Shown here: positions 34,724 to 47,400 of the stretch, piece after piece | Layout: every line of letters starts with the position of its first letter | Numbering within the stretch: the stretch's first letter is position 1 | Source of the DNA: Moniliella sp. 'wahieum' | Taxonomy: Eukaryota; Basidiomycota; Moniliellomycetes; Moniliellales; Moniliellaceae | Length of the DNA: 64,000 nt | Assembly: GCA_003971905.1 (NCBI GenBank) | Contig: RSEE01000019.1 | Location: forward strand, 682,001-746,000 | Reading direction: 5' to 3' | Translations under genes and position numbers: made by a program | The notes under the pieces: model-generated | What the model saw: only the letters and a program-made list of their open reading frames with translations | What the model was told of the DNA's origin: nothing | Databases searched by the model: none

Positions 34724-37700
34724 ATGCCCACCGCCCCCCACATGGCTTCCACAGACGCAGGTGGTCCTGCTTCTGCTTCTGCTTCTGCTTCTGCCGCAGC
34801 CGTCGCTGCCACGAGCAGCCCCCATGCCCCGCTGCCCCCGGCCTCTGGGCTGGACGGCCTTGCACCTGCGGCCTACGCCTTCGCCGCGTCCCCCCCCACC
34901 CGTCCACGCCACCCCTCGCGATCTGGCTCCCTCGTCACGCCCGATGCTGCCCGCCACGCCACCCAGCTCCTTGTCGAGGGGGCCCACGCCTGCTCTCTCT
35001 CTTCCACCCATGACCTCAATGTGCCTGCCGCAACAATTTGGCGCCGTGCACCTCGCATCCGTTTCAATGGCGCAGCCAACGAGGAGGGGGAGGAGGCAGA
35101 GGAGGAGCCCCTTACTAACTTGCAAGCCGAAGTGGCTAGTTACATTGCATTTCAAAACGCAGAAGGAACCGATCCGATCGCCACCTCGGCAAAGGCTGCT
35201 ATGGCTTCCGCCGCCCGCGAGCTGGTCGAGTCTGTCACCCAACTTCAACAGCATGCCAATACCCATAATATCAAGTGTGGGTCGTTGTTGGGATCCGTAT
35301 CACGGGTTCTAGCACTTCCGTTCTTATCAGAACAAGGAGGCAAGGCTCTCAAACGAGTCTCTTCCACCTTCATCTCATCTGCCTCGGCAAACATTGCTGT
35401 GGCAACCTCTGCTGAAGACCAGGAGGAAACATTGGCTGGCGCAGCGACGGAACCATCTGTAGATGGCTTCCCTCGCCTCTCGGAAAACGAGCAAACCCTC
35501 ATGGCCAATCTGCTTGCCGGATTGCACGCCAAAGTAAATGATGACAAGGCCAGTATTGCCCGAGCGGAGGAAGAAAAGCAAGCTTGTCGTGACGAACTGG
35601 AGCGAGCAACTAGGAAAGAGGAACTCAAAAAGAAACAGGAAGTGTTCATTAATTTTGCTGGTGGTCGACGCCCCTCGAGCATGGAAGGTATTGAAGAAGA
35701 TGTTGAGCTTACCCCTGCGCAGAAGCTCGATTGCCTCAACCACGGGTTTGGTCCCATCCGAGATGCCAAGCTTCTTCGTACCTATGGGCAAGAGGAATAT
35801 GTAAGCGACCACCCTCCTCATCGACTCATCCCAGATATCTTGGTTGCTAACGTTGGCGTAAGATCGGTGAACATGTTGGCGCCACAATCAGTCAAGTAGG
35901 CCTGATTGGCTACTTTGCGCTCACAACACACCGCCTCTGCTTTTTGGCTCGCATTCCAAGCATGCAGCAGGTGGCAGTGATGGATGCACAAGCCGCTGCG
36001 CGTGAGGATGATGGGTCTCCTTCGCCTACTTCGCCTACGATGAGCGAGGAGTTGATGGGTCATCTCATCATCAAGGAAGGCTCCGCTGTACAACACCGTC
36101 GCGTGGCGGGTGTCGGCAGCGTTATTGTCCCGCCGGGTCTGGCTTCAGCTTCGATCCGAGGGTCTGTTCGTGTACAGTTCGAGTGAAGCTGAGGCTCTGT
36201 ATGAGCCATTAGAGATCTATCGTTTCGATGACATATTCTCTGTTGATCTCATTTACCACTCGTCCTACGCGACTTTTGTCCACTTTTCGCTCAAAAAATC
36301 GGATGGCACCAAAGGAGACTTGGTTCGGTTTGAGCTGGGCACTCGAGTTGGCGCTCTGGATTGGCGGCGTCAACTTCGAACCGCTCTCTTCCGCTCCCAC
36401 GTTAATGCAAGCTTGGTCCGTCAGTCGATCCCTCTTGCTCAAATTACCCAGGTGTTGCAGTACAGCCTGTCCCATAATGTGCTGCTCGAGCTCCAATTTC
36501 CTCCTGGGCAAACACGGGTGCAAGGTGTGGGCTATGACTCGAGGCAAAACGCCTCGTTGCAGGACGTGATCGATATGCTGCTATCCAATGACCAGACCTC
36601 CTTGACGATCGCTATCCTTGGTCGCTCCCCCATGTCCAATGAGCTCATGACCAAGTTTGAGAGGGCGGTGCGTTCGATGGCTGCCAAGCAACTTCCTCGC
36701 GACCAGCTCGGCCCCGAATGCAAATTACAGCTCTTGATTGACGGAGAGAAAGTCACCGAACCGGTCACTTCAGGGCACGACCCAGAAGAGAAACGCGAGC
36801 CCCTCCCGGTTTCTACTCCGCCCGAGCTTGTACCATCCCATGTGGGGGCGGACTTTGCTCGCGAATTTGCGCTTGATCCTTCATGGATTAAAGGAGTTTA
36901 TCACACCCAACTGTGGAAGAACAAGGTGCCCTATCGTGGGAGTCTGTGCCTTTCATCCGACTACATTTGCTTTCTTCGCGAGTACACGGTGACAGAGCCC
37001 TACCGTCTACGCATTCCCGTCACCCACCTCCATGGTGCCGAGGCAGGAAGGAGGCACCTAACATTTTCCACGTTGGCCCTTCAGATCAAGGGACATGATG
37101 ATATTCTGTTCCTGTTTTTGTCGAAGCAGAAGCGCGACGCGGCGCTCACCCAGATCAACCAACTGGTTCACATGATCCGTGGACGGTTGAGGGATGCTGC
37201 GCGGACGAAGACCAGGTCGGTATTGACTTTCTGCACCCCACGCTCCCCACCTCTTCACTCAATTACATCCCCAAGGCACTCAATGATGACAGCCGATTGC
37301 ACATTCGCATCCCCCCTCGTCGCTTCTGCATCCCCGCCATTGGCTCCCGTGGGGATGTGCAGCCCCTCATCGCTCTAGGACGCGCCCTGATGCAGCATAA
37401 AACATACCGTCCGCATCGTCTCCCACCCCGAGTACGAAGACTGGGTTCGTGGTCACGGACTCGACTTTGCTGCTGCCGGCGGAGACCCAGGTGCGCTGAT
37501 GGCCCTGTCTGTCGAGCACCGTCTTTTCTCCCCCCGGTTCTTCACCATTCGGTGGCCAAGTTCCGTGCCTGGATGGATGATTTGCTGCGGGAGGTATATG
37601 AGGGATGCTACGATGCCGATGTGATCCTCGAGGCGCCTCAGACAATGGCGGGTATCCATGTTGCGGAGCGATTGGGCGTGCCCTATTTTCGCATCTTCAC

Positions 37701-39261
37701 CATGCCGTGGACCAAGACGGCTGCTTACCCACAAGCGTTCAGTGTGCCGCCGGTCGACTTGGGCAGCCACTTCAACTTATGAGCTACGCCCTGTTGACCA
37801 AGTGTTTTGGGCAGCAAGCTCGGGACAGATCAATGGCGCAAGAATATGCTTGGTCTCAATCCCACCACCTTGGCCGAGTTGGATCAAGGCGGCGTGCCGT
37901 TTCTTTACAACTTTTCCTCGGCCGTCGTGCCCGTGCCCACCGACTGGGACGACAATATTGTGTGTCAGGCTACTGGTTCCTCCCCACCCACAAGACAGAG
38001 TGGGAGCCACCGGACGACTTGGTCGCTTTCTTACAGGAAGGCCGGCGCCAAGGAAAGAAGTTGGCCTACTTGGCTTTGGCTCCATCGTCATCGACGACCC
38101 TGACGCGATGACGCGCAACTTGTATGCGGCGGTGGAGCAGGCGGGGGTGCATGCGATCGTAGCCAAGGGCTGGTCGCTCGGATGAAGAAGGAGACGACAG
38201 AGACCGAAGCCATCCCGGTGCCGTCCTGTTGCTATCTCGTGGACTCGATCCCGCACGACTGGCTTTTCCCTCAGATGACATTGCGCTGCCACCACGGCGG
38301 AGCGGGCACGACGGGCGCCTCGTTGCGCGCTTCGCTGGTCACGGCCATCAAGCCCTTTTTTGGCGACCAATTTTTCTGGGCGCAGCGCGTTCAAAAGTTG
38401 GGCGCCGGCGTGCGGGTCGCGTCGCTGCGACGAACGATTTGGCGTCCGCACTGAAAAGGGCAGCTGAGGATCGGATCATGCAGGAGAAGGCCAAACAGGT
38501 CGGCGCGAGCATCGTGGCAGAAGATGGGCCGTCCAAGGCGATTGGGTTTTGTATAGCAACCTGATCCGCGCGCGTCGCCAGCCTCGGTTCCGGGACGACT
38601 TGAATATCTGCCACCAAGATAAACTCGTCTTCTATCACGGCGTGGATGAAGAAGAGGGGACGGAAGAAGAGACGGAAGAGGACACTGCATTAGACGTGAG
38701 TTCGGATGTCCCCTCCCACTCCCACAATCGTCGCGCAAGACGTCACAAGAGACCAACCCCTTGTCCTTCGTAAGACTTCCCAAGACGCCAATCCCACCCT
38801 CTCTGACGAAGCTAATGAAACCGATACGGAGACCAGCGCATCGGACCCAGGCCTGCGCTCCACCCGCAACCGGCTTTTCCACAAGATTGGGACCAGGTTA
38901 AGTTCCTCCAACGCGACTGAAGAGCGCGCTGGGTTTCGCCACACAAGGAAACGACGACGTTGATCCCCTGCTTACCCCCCCTTCCTATTCTTCCCACCTG
39001 CCCGGCTTGCCCACCCTCGATGGTCTGCCCAAGCTCTCGCTCATTTCGGCGCTGCGCCAGATGGTCGACTCGGACAAGGCAGAGGAAGAAGAGGCGAATG
39101 GTGCGGAGCGAAACCATGCGGCCCGATCCGTTGCCCTCGAAGACCGAGCGCATGCTCAGCAGTTGCTGCCCAAGCAAATTGAGCTTCGCCTCGCGCATCA
39201 CCTAGCCCAACATACCCAGGATATGTACCCTAACCCATCCGCCCCCTCTCCACGTGTGTAA
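34724..39261 (+). CDS. ATG26: Sterol 3-beta-glucosyltransferase (Atg26/Ugt51 type)
   Basis: Transfers glucose from UDP-glucose to ergosterol at membranes. ATG 34724 starts a (Ser-Ala)n leader. Domain order fits Atg26: first GRAM (LDCLNHGFG ... GLIGYFALTTHRLCFLARIP, 35730-35960), PH (GLFVYSSSEAEALYEPLEIY, about 36160-36400), second GRAM (REFALDPSWIKGVYHTQLWK, 36850-37000), then the GT28/GT1 fold with GSRGDVQPLIALGRAL (about 37340), APQTMAGIHVAERLGVPYFR, IPHDWLFPQM, the UDP-sugar site CHHGGAGTTGASLRAS (about 38286-38333) and KPFFGDQFFWAQRVQKLGAG. An acidic, Ser-rich C-terminal extension runs to the stop at 39259-39261. No intron is needed, but at least nine frame changes are, near 35800, 36110, 37210, 37400, 37550, 37790, 37960, 38090, 38190 and 38427. 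Identity is firm. Confidence 0.93.
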
Positions 39262-39504
39262 CTAATTGTTGTGGTACCCATGTCAATCGATGTTCTGTCA
39301 TGAAATGCCGAGGTTGAACAGGGCAATGTGTAGCAGACATGAGAACTATCAGGCCCACAAGGGGCAGGAGTGAAATGGGGTGCGAGCCAGGTGGTGAGAC
39401 AGATGCGACAACTTCGCCACTCAGGGTTTCTCCTTTTCCTTCCCCCACCATCTCTCTTCCGCCACAGACGTGACCGGATCGCAGGACCGATTTAATTTGC
39501 CGCC

Positions 39505-41992
39505 ATGGCCAGCTCGACCGAGGGCACATCCTGCGGCCAGTGGCCCCCCGCCCACCTGGGACAGTCATGGCCACCACGCCGTGCCGCTTCCCGCCGAGCT
39601 CCCAGCTCAGCGTCCCGTTGGCGCGACTGAGATCCTCCTCGCTCCGCCCCAGCTGCCCTCGGATCCTGCCTATCCATCTCTCGTCTCCCCTGCCCCCGAA
39701 CCGACCAAGCGCGCGCACAGCAAAAGTACCGACAAGATAAACGTCCCGAGACTGCCCCGGCAGACGCCTCGTCCATGGTCTCCCTCCGTCCACCCGGTTG
39801 GATCCCCGTTGCCATCCGTGCGGCGCTGAAGGACCTAGGCCAGACTTGGAACGACGACGAACTCGCGCCTTCCGTTTCCACTGCGCCATGGCCGGGCGCA
39901 CATGCCAGCCCCGCCGTCCCTGCTGTCCCCGCCATCCCTGCTGTCCCTGCCGTCCCTGCTGTCCCTGCCGCCCCTGCCGTCCCCGCCGCTCCTGCCTTTC
40001 CCGCCGCCGGATCCAGCGGCGAAAGTGACGGGGTGCCAAGTGAGTTATGGGAGGACCTGCGCACGATCTTAGCCCGACCGCCTCGGGGACGAGGGGGCAA
40101 GGTACCACCCCGCTTGGCCCGTCGCCGTCGCTCTTCCCCCCCCCCCCCCCCCCGTACGCGGTCCATTCCTACGCTTGCCTCTTTCTTGGGCACGAGCTCG
40201 GCCCAGGCCCCGCCACCCGGTCTCGGGTCGCGACCGAAGCAGCTCGAGCCACTCCGAAACCCTCCCCCCGTCCCAGGGCCTTGAGACGCAAAAGGAAGAA
40301 GAAGGCATACCCAGTGGCCTGTGCGATGCCTGTCGTACTCCTGGTTCGCTCTTGTGCTGCGACGAGTGCGAGCGAGCTTTCCATTTACGTGCATGGACCC
40401 GCCTTGGGACCTGGACCGTCTGCCACCCGGCCTGGTGCACGATGCACCTTGGTCTTGCAATGTGTGTCGGGCGCAGAAGCTGGAAGCGTCTCGGCTTGCG
40501 ACTCGGGGCCAGCCGATACAACAAAAGTCCTCGCACGCCCCAAGCACGACGACGAAAACGAACTCGCCGCCCGACTCGCTTGCTCCCCGCTGTTGCACGA
40601 CCTGGCACGCCAAAACCCACGCGAGTTTGGCTTGCCTCCCGAGCTACAGGGCTACTTCAAGGGCGTCGCTGCCGACGCGGGCGGGGTGTATGTGGATACA
40701 GACATGCTCCTGCCCTGGCGACCCGTGACGATCAAGACGACCAAGCTCCGTCTCCCGCCGTGCGGGACCCGTATCGGCTGCGCGACAAGGCTGGCCTCGT
40801 GCTCTGCTTTCGGTGCGGCCAGAGCAGTTTGCCCCCGCTCCAACAGCCAGCCGGTCCAGCGGGCACGACCGCGACCGCGACCACGTTGGCTCTCGACCCG
40901 GGCAGTGGCAACCCGCCGGTCGGGCATTGCTCAGCTGCGACTTTTGCCCGCTGCATTGGCACCTCGATTGTCTGCCTTGCCCTCTGGAGCCTGCTCCGTC
41001 GTCGCTGCACAAGTGGCGCTGTCCCGCGCATACTGCCCACGTTGCTCCTCCTGCTCGGCAGGCCCAGCATGCAGCGGGAACCAGTCGGGTGCTTGACTTG
41101 CCCGCTGCGCCCGCGAGCGGGGACAGAGGGACGTTGGTGGGGGGAAAGAATTGGGCCCTCAAGGGGAGGATGAGGATAAGGTCCGGTACAGTCTGTCGGA
41201 GCGAGCGGGCAGCAAGCGTTTTGGTCCCAGGCCAACAAGGGCGTGGCAAGCTTGCAAGCGTATGCCGCACGCCACGCCCTCGCTGCCTCTCGCCATGCGC
41301 ACCTCACCCTCACCCGTTCCGGCCAGCAGTACCGCCTCACCCTCCCGTCCCCTAGCTGCCTGCCCCCGAACCATCCGCCCCCCGTAGCCTGCCTCGCCGA
41401 GGAATGGAAACGGATCACGACAGTACGTTCACTTCCCCCCAAAAAGGGACAGGAGAAGGAGAGGTTATGGGGCACATGCCCCCCCCCCCGCCGCCCTACC
41501 CCCTGTCCCCGGTCCCCCTTCGCCCTACAAGACTTGACTGACTTTCTCTCTGCAGGCGGTGGCCTACCCCGCGCCGCTCGACACCTGCCTCACCTTCCTC
41601 GCTCCGCCCGACGACGCGCCTACCACCGACGAGCACACTGTCATCGTCCTGCACGCAGGCAGGCCACCGCGCCCACGGCGCACGCGACGGGAGAACCGGC
41701 GCGGCAGCGCTGCCTCCCGTCCGGCACAGCAAGACGACTGGTGAAGCGCACCGACGGGACGCGGTTCTGCAGCGCCAACGCAAGCGCAAGCGCAGGCGCT
41801 CCCTTGGATCGGCCGCTGGACCCAGCTCCTCTGGCCAGCCGGCAGGATCGACGGGCGCGGTACAGGTACAGGGCGGATGCCGAGGCGGCGCTGTGGCACT
41901 CGACCCTCCTGGTCGCGCAGGACACGGCGGCCCAACTGGCCGCGGTGCAGAAGGTGGTGGCGTACGTGGAGGACAGGCAGCGAAGCGGTTAG
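39505..41992 (+). CDS. RCO1: Double PHD-finger protein, Rco1-like subunit of the Rpd3S histone deacetylase
   Basis: Rco1 docks Rpd3S on H3K36-methylated nucleosomes. The ATG at 39505 leads a Pro-rich region with VPAVPAIPAVPA repeats (about 39905-40005). PHD1 is C4HC3: LCDACRTPGSLLCCDECERA, FHLR-CMDPP and WSCNVC (40318-40465; one base missing near 40389). Next comes LARQNPREFGLPPELQGYF, then PHD2: LCFRCG, LLSCDFCPLHWHLDCLPCPL and HKWRCPAH (40790-41035). The two-PHD order and the LPPELQGYF link between them match Rco1. Later text (GPQANKGVASLQAYAARHAL) and a C-terminal helix AQDTAAQLAAVQKVVAYVED end at 41992. Intron 41423-41555 has a GTACGT donor and CTGAC branch. Five or more frame changes. 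The first 130 codons need at least two of them, so the start is tentative. Confidence 0.75.
40136..40153. repeat. 18-base poly-C run in the Rco1-like gene
   Basis: An uninterrupted C run that would code Pro in a basic Ser/Pro context between RRRRSS and RTRS. Its length is an obvious place for a sequencing length error or real slippage. Confidence 0.9.
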
Positions 41993-42437
41993 GGCGGCGC
42001 AGAGAGCAAGGGTGGGCCGTGCAGGACGACATGGACAGGCCAGAGCAGGCCAGCACAGAATCCAAGCGTGGTAAAAGCAGTCCGAGGCAGGCGTGACAGG
42101 GCGACATCACATGTGACATGCCTGTGACACAGCGCAGCATGGGATGGATGATGCAATGGATGATACCAAGTGTGTGATGTGTGGATGCGCTGATGCGCTG
42201 ACCAAAAAAGATGAAATGTGACATGTGACTGCCGGACTTGGGCATAGGGGCGCTGTGCGCGGCGCTGGGCAGCTGGGGCGCGCGTGACTGCCCCCGGCGG
42301 CGGCAGGCGATGAGGTCATGGGTCACGCATGGGCTGCGGCGCTCACCGGTGGCGGCCCGCCCAACGGCCGCTGCCGCCGCCGCGTCGGCGGTGCTCCCCG
42401 CCGCCTCCCCGCCCTGCTGCTCCCCGCCGCCCCCACC

Positions 42438-43081
42438 ATGTCTGCCCCCGCTGCCCCGGCGCGCCCTCGCCGCCCTCGCGCGCCGCCCTGCCCCCCCTGG
42501 GCCAACGCCGCCAAGCAGGCCAAGTTCATCCTCGGCGGCGGCCTCCCCGCCTGGTACCTCAACGTGCCCTCCCGCCTACCACGCCGTCGCCGCCGAGCAG
42601 CCCATGTTCTGGACCCGCCCGCTCGCCGTCCTGGCGCTCGTCTGCATGCTCGCCACCGTCCTTCTCTTTGCCTACGTCCTCCTCCCCGCCCGTGGCCACC
42701 AGCCCAACGTACGTCCTCTGCCTCTCTGGCCCGCGCCGTAGCTGACCTTCTCCAACAGTATGCACGCTGGCACGAAGACGCCAGCCTACGCCGCCTCATT
42801 GCCCAACTCACCCTGACCATCGTGGTGGGGCACGTGTCTCTCCTGCTCCTTCTCTCGCCCTTGGGCGCCAGCGGGCCGCCTCCGTACGGCTGGCGCGTTG
42901 GCGCCCTGCTGACGTGGGCCAAAGAGGTCATGGTCAACCGCCACTAACCGAGGTGCACTTTTGGGCGTGGGCCGGCGCGCTGACGGGCGCCACGTGCTCC
43001 TTCCTCTTCCTCTTCGGCGTTGTCGGCCTATTGGGTTCCCTGCGGCCTCTGAGCAGGCAGCCAAGCAACAAGGCGGACTAA
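42438..43081 (+). CDS. Small multi-pass membrane protein of unknown function
   Basis: I do not recognise the family. ATG 42438 (CACCATGTC) starts an Ala/Pro/Arg-rich N-terminus, then AKQAKFILGGGLPAWYLNVP. Three hydrophobic segments follow: TRPLAVLALVCMLATVLLFA (about 42615-42685), TLTIVVGHVSLLLLLSPLGA (about 42810-42870) and, after PPPYGWRVGALLTWAKEVM, WAGALTGATCSFLFLFGVVG (about 42960-43035). The end is SRQPSNKAD with stop 43079-43081. One short intron, 42709-42758 (50 bases, GTACGT donor, CTGAC branch), joins QPN to YARWHEDASLRRL. Frame changes near 42570 and 42935. About 185 residues; an organelle or ER membrane location is inferred from the helices only. Confidence 0.7.
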
Positions 43082-44455
43082 TCCCCCCCCCCCTGCCCCC
43101 CCAATATCCGTCCACACTTCGCCACCAGTCTATGAGGATACCAGCGTTATGCCCTCGCCCCCCCCCTCCCCCTCTCGCTCTCTCCCCGCCCCGACTCCCT
43201 TTATTTTTTTTTCTTTGTGGTTTCCGCACTGTCCTGCCCTGCCCTGCCCGAACTCGATGATGATGATGACCCGCCCGATGGATCGGACTTGCGTCCTTCC
43301 CCTCGCGTTCGTTTGCCCTTTCCGCCTCTGCCTGTTGGTGGACCAAAACCCGGCGCGCCGACCCCCTCGTGACGCCTTGTGACACGCGCTTCGCTTCCAC
43401 CTCCCCCTGCACCTGCACGTATCCCTGTACATGCATCCTGCGTTAATCTGGTGACGACACTGCGCTTTCCTGCCCCGTCTTACTTGTCTTCCTTGCCCCC
43501 CCCTCTCGCCTGCCCTGGGCGGATCCTCTGTCCCCCGAGCCCAAGACAACAGTAAAAGTAAAGACCGAGGGCAACGGAACTTGGAAGGGAGGGGTTTGGC
43601 ACGTATTCCTCCACACCCGACGCGAGTGCCGCGCCTGACCAGACAGAGTAAGGCAGGCGAGGCGCGGGAGATGAGGGACAGGGAGGTGTGGTGGTAGCAC
43701 AAATGTACTTGGCTCGCTAGGCGGCAAAGTTTCGGGCAGAGAAGCGGAGGAGCCGGCTACGGTGCTATGCACGCAGCCGCACCGACGGGCTCAGGCCTAC
43801 GGTCTAACGACAAAAGAGAAGAACACGTACAGGCCAGCTTTGTTCACTGTTCTGGGTACGCCACCGCGTTCATCGACACCTCTCCGCTGCCGAACATTGG
43901 TTCTGGCTCAGGAGGCCCACGTATCTTGTAGCCCACATGGATTCGCCCCCCAACGCCGTCTGGGTCCAGCAACTGGTGGGCGTAGCGGTGAAGATCCACG
44001 GGAGCATGGTGTGCCCTTCGCTCCGATTCAATGTGCGTCCCCATCACATCCTGTCCCTTGTCGCGTCAGGTGCAAGCCTGCCTGTCTATAGCCACGGTGG
44101 TCCTGAGGCTGAAGAACGCCTGTCAATCCTCGATTCCTCACCACAATAAGCATTAGGTTATTTGGTCCGAGCTGCATCTGTGAGATGTGCTAAGGGCACA
44201 CCCTTAGTCCCGGGCGGACAAGCATAGTCCCCAAGTTGTTGGCCGAGGCGATGGGGAAGCGCAACGGAACCCATGGAAGCACAACGGAACATATGCCAGG
44301 ATATCGTCCGCCCTGTGCTCCCCGCCCTGCGCGTTCACGCCATGGGAGTGCGTGTGCCGCCTCGGTACACACACAGCACCATCGCAAGCCGCGACTTTTG
44401 TCCAGTGCAGAGAGGACCCGAACCGTCGCGCGCTGCGCGCGGCCGCCGAGGACAG
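43082..44455. other. Intergenic region with one possible short ORF
   Basis: Between convergent genes. It has poly-C and CT runs at 43083-43200, a GATGATGATGA stretch near 43256-43266 and a small minus-strand ORF described separately. Nothing else is supported. Confidence 0.4.
43844..44044 (-). CDS. Hypothetical short ORF or terminal exon
   Basis: A 66-codon minus-strand frame with ATG at 44044 reads HAPVDLHRYAHQLLDPDGVG and ends PMFGSGEVSMNAVAYPEQ. Its composition is mixed and non-repetitive, unlike random frames of this GC-rich region, so it could be the last exon of an unrecognised gene. I found no upstream exon and no known domain. Confidence 0.3.
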   Translation of the reverse strand: MGTHIESERRAHHAPVDLHRYAHQLLDPDGVGGRIHVGYKIRGPPEPEPMFGSGEVSMNAVAYPEQ

Positions 44456-47400
44456 CTACGAAATGTGGATCCCACCATCGTGCGAGGCAAGCGCAGCAAG
44501 CCGTTGCCCGCGCAGCGACCGGTCTGGGTGGTCCAACCCGAGACCATGCTGTCCCGGTTGAATCAGGGCAAAGGGTTGGTCGGTCTCGTGGAGGTACTCG
44601 GGCGCACGAACGACGCCGAGGGTAAGACGCGCAAACCGGAGACGAGCAACCTCGTTGTTGGACAGGGCCAGACGCGCTTGCATCCGTTTCCTCAGCTCGC
44701 CCAACGTCTCGCCCGGATAGAGCACCATCCGAAACGGAACCCCATTCGCCCGACGCACGTCCCGGTGAAATGCGATACCTCCACCACCCTTGGGCGGGGC
44801 GCAGTCTCGCCCCCCCCTCCCCGACCCCTGACGCTGTGCTTCCACCCAGGATCTGGGCGTACACCACCTCCAACTCGTCGCCCGGTACTTCCTCTGCCAA
44901 CAGTTCCGCCCCCTCGTCCAACAGCGACAGAGGCGAGGTGCTAGCGAGCTGGATTTGGCGTCTTGCGTCGTCAGACACGAGCGAGAGACGGATGCGGGCA
45001 GCACGAGGTAAGCCATTCGCAATCGATTCGGACCGCAGTGGTTCCAGCACCAGTTCCTCTTCCCCTGCCCGATCGTGCGACGGTCGCAGCACGGGACGAG
45101 GGGATGGGGACCTACCAAGCGGGTTTCGGCCAGCTCGCGCTGCACCACCGCCAAGGATACGTTTATGGGCATGCGAATGGGCAGGGCAGCCTGCTCCTTG
45201 TTGTGAATGCCCATCCAAAACACAGTTAGCGATCGCAGCGCTTCAATCTCCACCAGGGGAACGGACAACCGTTCGTAGAATAGCACAGCCTCGGACGCTG
45301 GCGGCAAGCCCAAGCTGCCAGAGGTCGCCACCTCTTGCAAGGCCGCTGGCGCGTCGGATCGAAGCACCTGCAAGGGCTCCCCGTCCGGGCCGTTGGCCAA
45401 TACGAAGCGCAGTTTGCCCGGATCATGGTGCAACAGCGTGCCAATCCGCTGGGCCAGCGCTTCATATGGAAGTGCCGGTGCAATGTCAGGGTCATCTCTG
45501 GACTCTCCCCTCCGTCTGCGACGTCCTCCAGGGCCCATTCGACGGCTTCGTCACGAGGAAGGGGCTTGAACGTGATCGTGAGCTGGTGGGTGAGAAAGCG
45601 ATAAAACGAGGGAGCGTCAGGACAAATGCCTTGCCTCATCAGCTCCATGGCGGTCAACTCGGGCAACGCTTCTTGGAAACAAATAATGTCCCCGTTTTGG
45701 ATCTCGGCTCGAGTCAGGGAGTGGTCTGGCGGCATGGGCTCAATCATCCCAGTGCGAATCTCCTCGTACAGGTCCACGGGCCTTGACGCGGGCCAGTCCA
45801 TCGTCGTGCGCACCCTGTCGGCGAGCGAACGGACACGATCGGTCAGCACATACGCCTGGTCCACCACCCGCATCGTCTGCTTGGCCACATCAAAATGTTT
45901 GAGGAAAATCAAGCGGTACGCCTCGGGCTCGGCCCGTACGCCCCGTGGGACTTTGCTCACACGTTCCAAAAATACGCGCAGCTCCTCGGCCCGCGTCGCG
46001 TACCTCCCTCGTACCTTGTCCACTGTCCACTTCTCGTCGTCTGCCTCCACCACCCGATCCGGACGCACCGTCTCGTTCTCCCGCCGGACCAGCACCCACA
46101 CTCGTACCTCCCGTGCATCCAGCTCCAGGCGCTGCGCCAGGCGCGCCTTGACACTAGCAAACGTCTCTTGCTTGCGTACCTGTACGGCTGGCACATCCAC
46201 CATCGTCTGTACCGTCCCATCCTCGGACAGATGTGCGAGATCGAGACCTTGGTACGTGCGCAGCCAGTCCAATGTCAGGTACCGTACTTGAAGCGACAGC
46301 TGCCGTTCCTCTTGCTCGCGCTGCAGCGCGTGCTGGTACATCCGTTCCTGGGCAAGCCGCCTGGGTAAGTGGGCGGGGGTATCCTCCGGTTCCAACGGAC
46401 GTAGCACATGCGCAACCTGGCTGGTACGGATATAGACCAACATGTAAGCGTTGGTGCAACGAGCCAGGCGGGCGTTGGGAATGGTACCCAACCCATTCTT
46501 CCCACTAGGTTCGCCGCCATAGTTGTCTTCCAGCACCTCCTGCATCGTGGCGGGCGTGACGCGCTCGTCGTCGAACTTGAACCAGCCGCCCGTGGGAGCC
46601 GGCTTGAGCAAAGCAAAGTAGTGTCCGCCCGATAGGTCGCCCGAGTGAACCAGCACCCCATGCAACGTGTACCGCCAGTCTTCTCCATACGTGGGGCTGG
46701 CGCGGTCGAGAAACGCGCGCAAATCCATCTCGAGCGGGAACTCGTGGCGGTCATTGATCTTGATCATCGCGTCCGACTCGACATGGTACTCGAATCGTTT
46801 TAGCTGCAAGTGCAAGACGGGCGGGAAAGACTGGAAAATGACTCCCTTGGTCGCATCTTGTAGTCCATATCCCTCGGCCTGGTACTGATTCACCCCTTCC
46901 AACCGCTCCTCTTGAATGTAGTTGTGAAACGAGGCGAGCAAGGTGGGCATCCCCTTGACGTTGAGTTGTACATCGTAAAACTCTTCTTCGCGGCTCGACT
47001 GGTAGGGAACATGAAGGCAGCGAAGGTAACTTTTCATCTTGCCGACAAACAACTTACCGATCATCCCATCCACTTGCGTCGCTTTCATTTGCGCTTCGAG
47101 CTTGGCTTGGAGCACACGGTTAAACTCTTGAACGTCATGCTGCAAGAACGAATCGAGTGATTTCCAGCCAAAGCGCGTCAGCTCGGTCGTGCTCACCGCT
47201 TCGTCCGACGTTTGCAACTGGTAAAACACACGTTGCAGCGCCAACGCCACACTTTCCTCTGCTACCCTCCTCGTCTCGGTTGGGATGGCGTACACAGCCC
47301 GACGAAAGAGCGGAGTGCAATAGAGCGATTGGAGCAACGAGTTCATATAGCACGTCGCACCTTGGTTCTTGATCCCCACAAAGCCCGTCACGCGCTTAGA

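Noticed and set aside
512..39261. Programmed ribosomal frameshifting as explanation for split genes
   Set aside because: Breaks occur at many unrelated sites with no common slippery heptamer or downstream structure, up to about ten per gene; missing-base errors explain them more simply.
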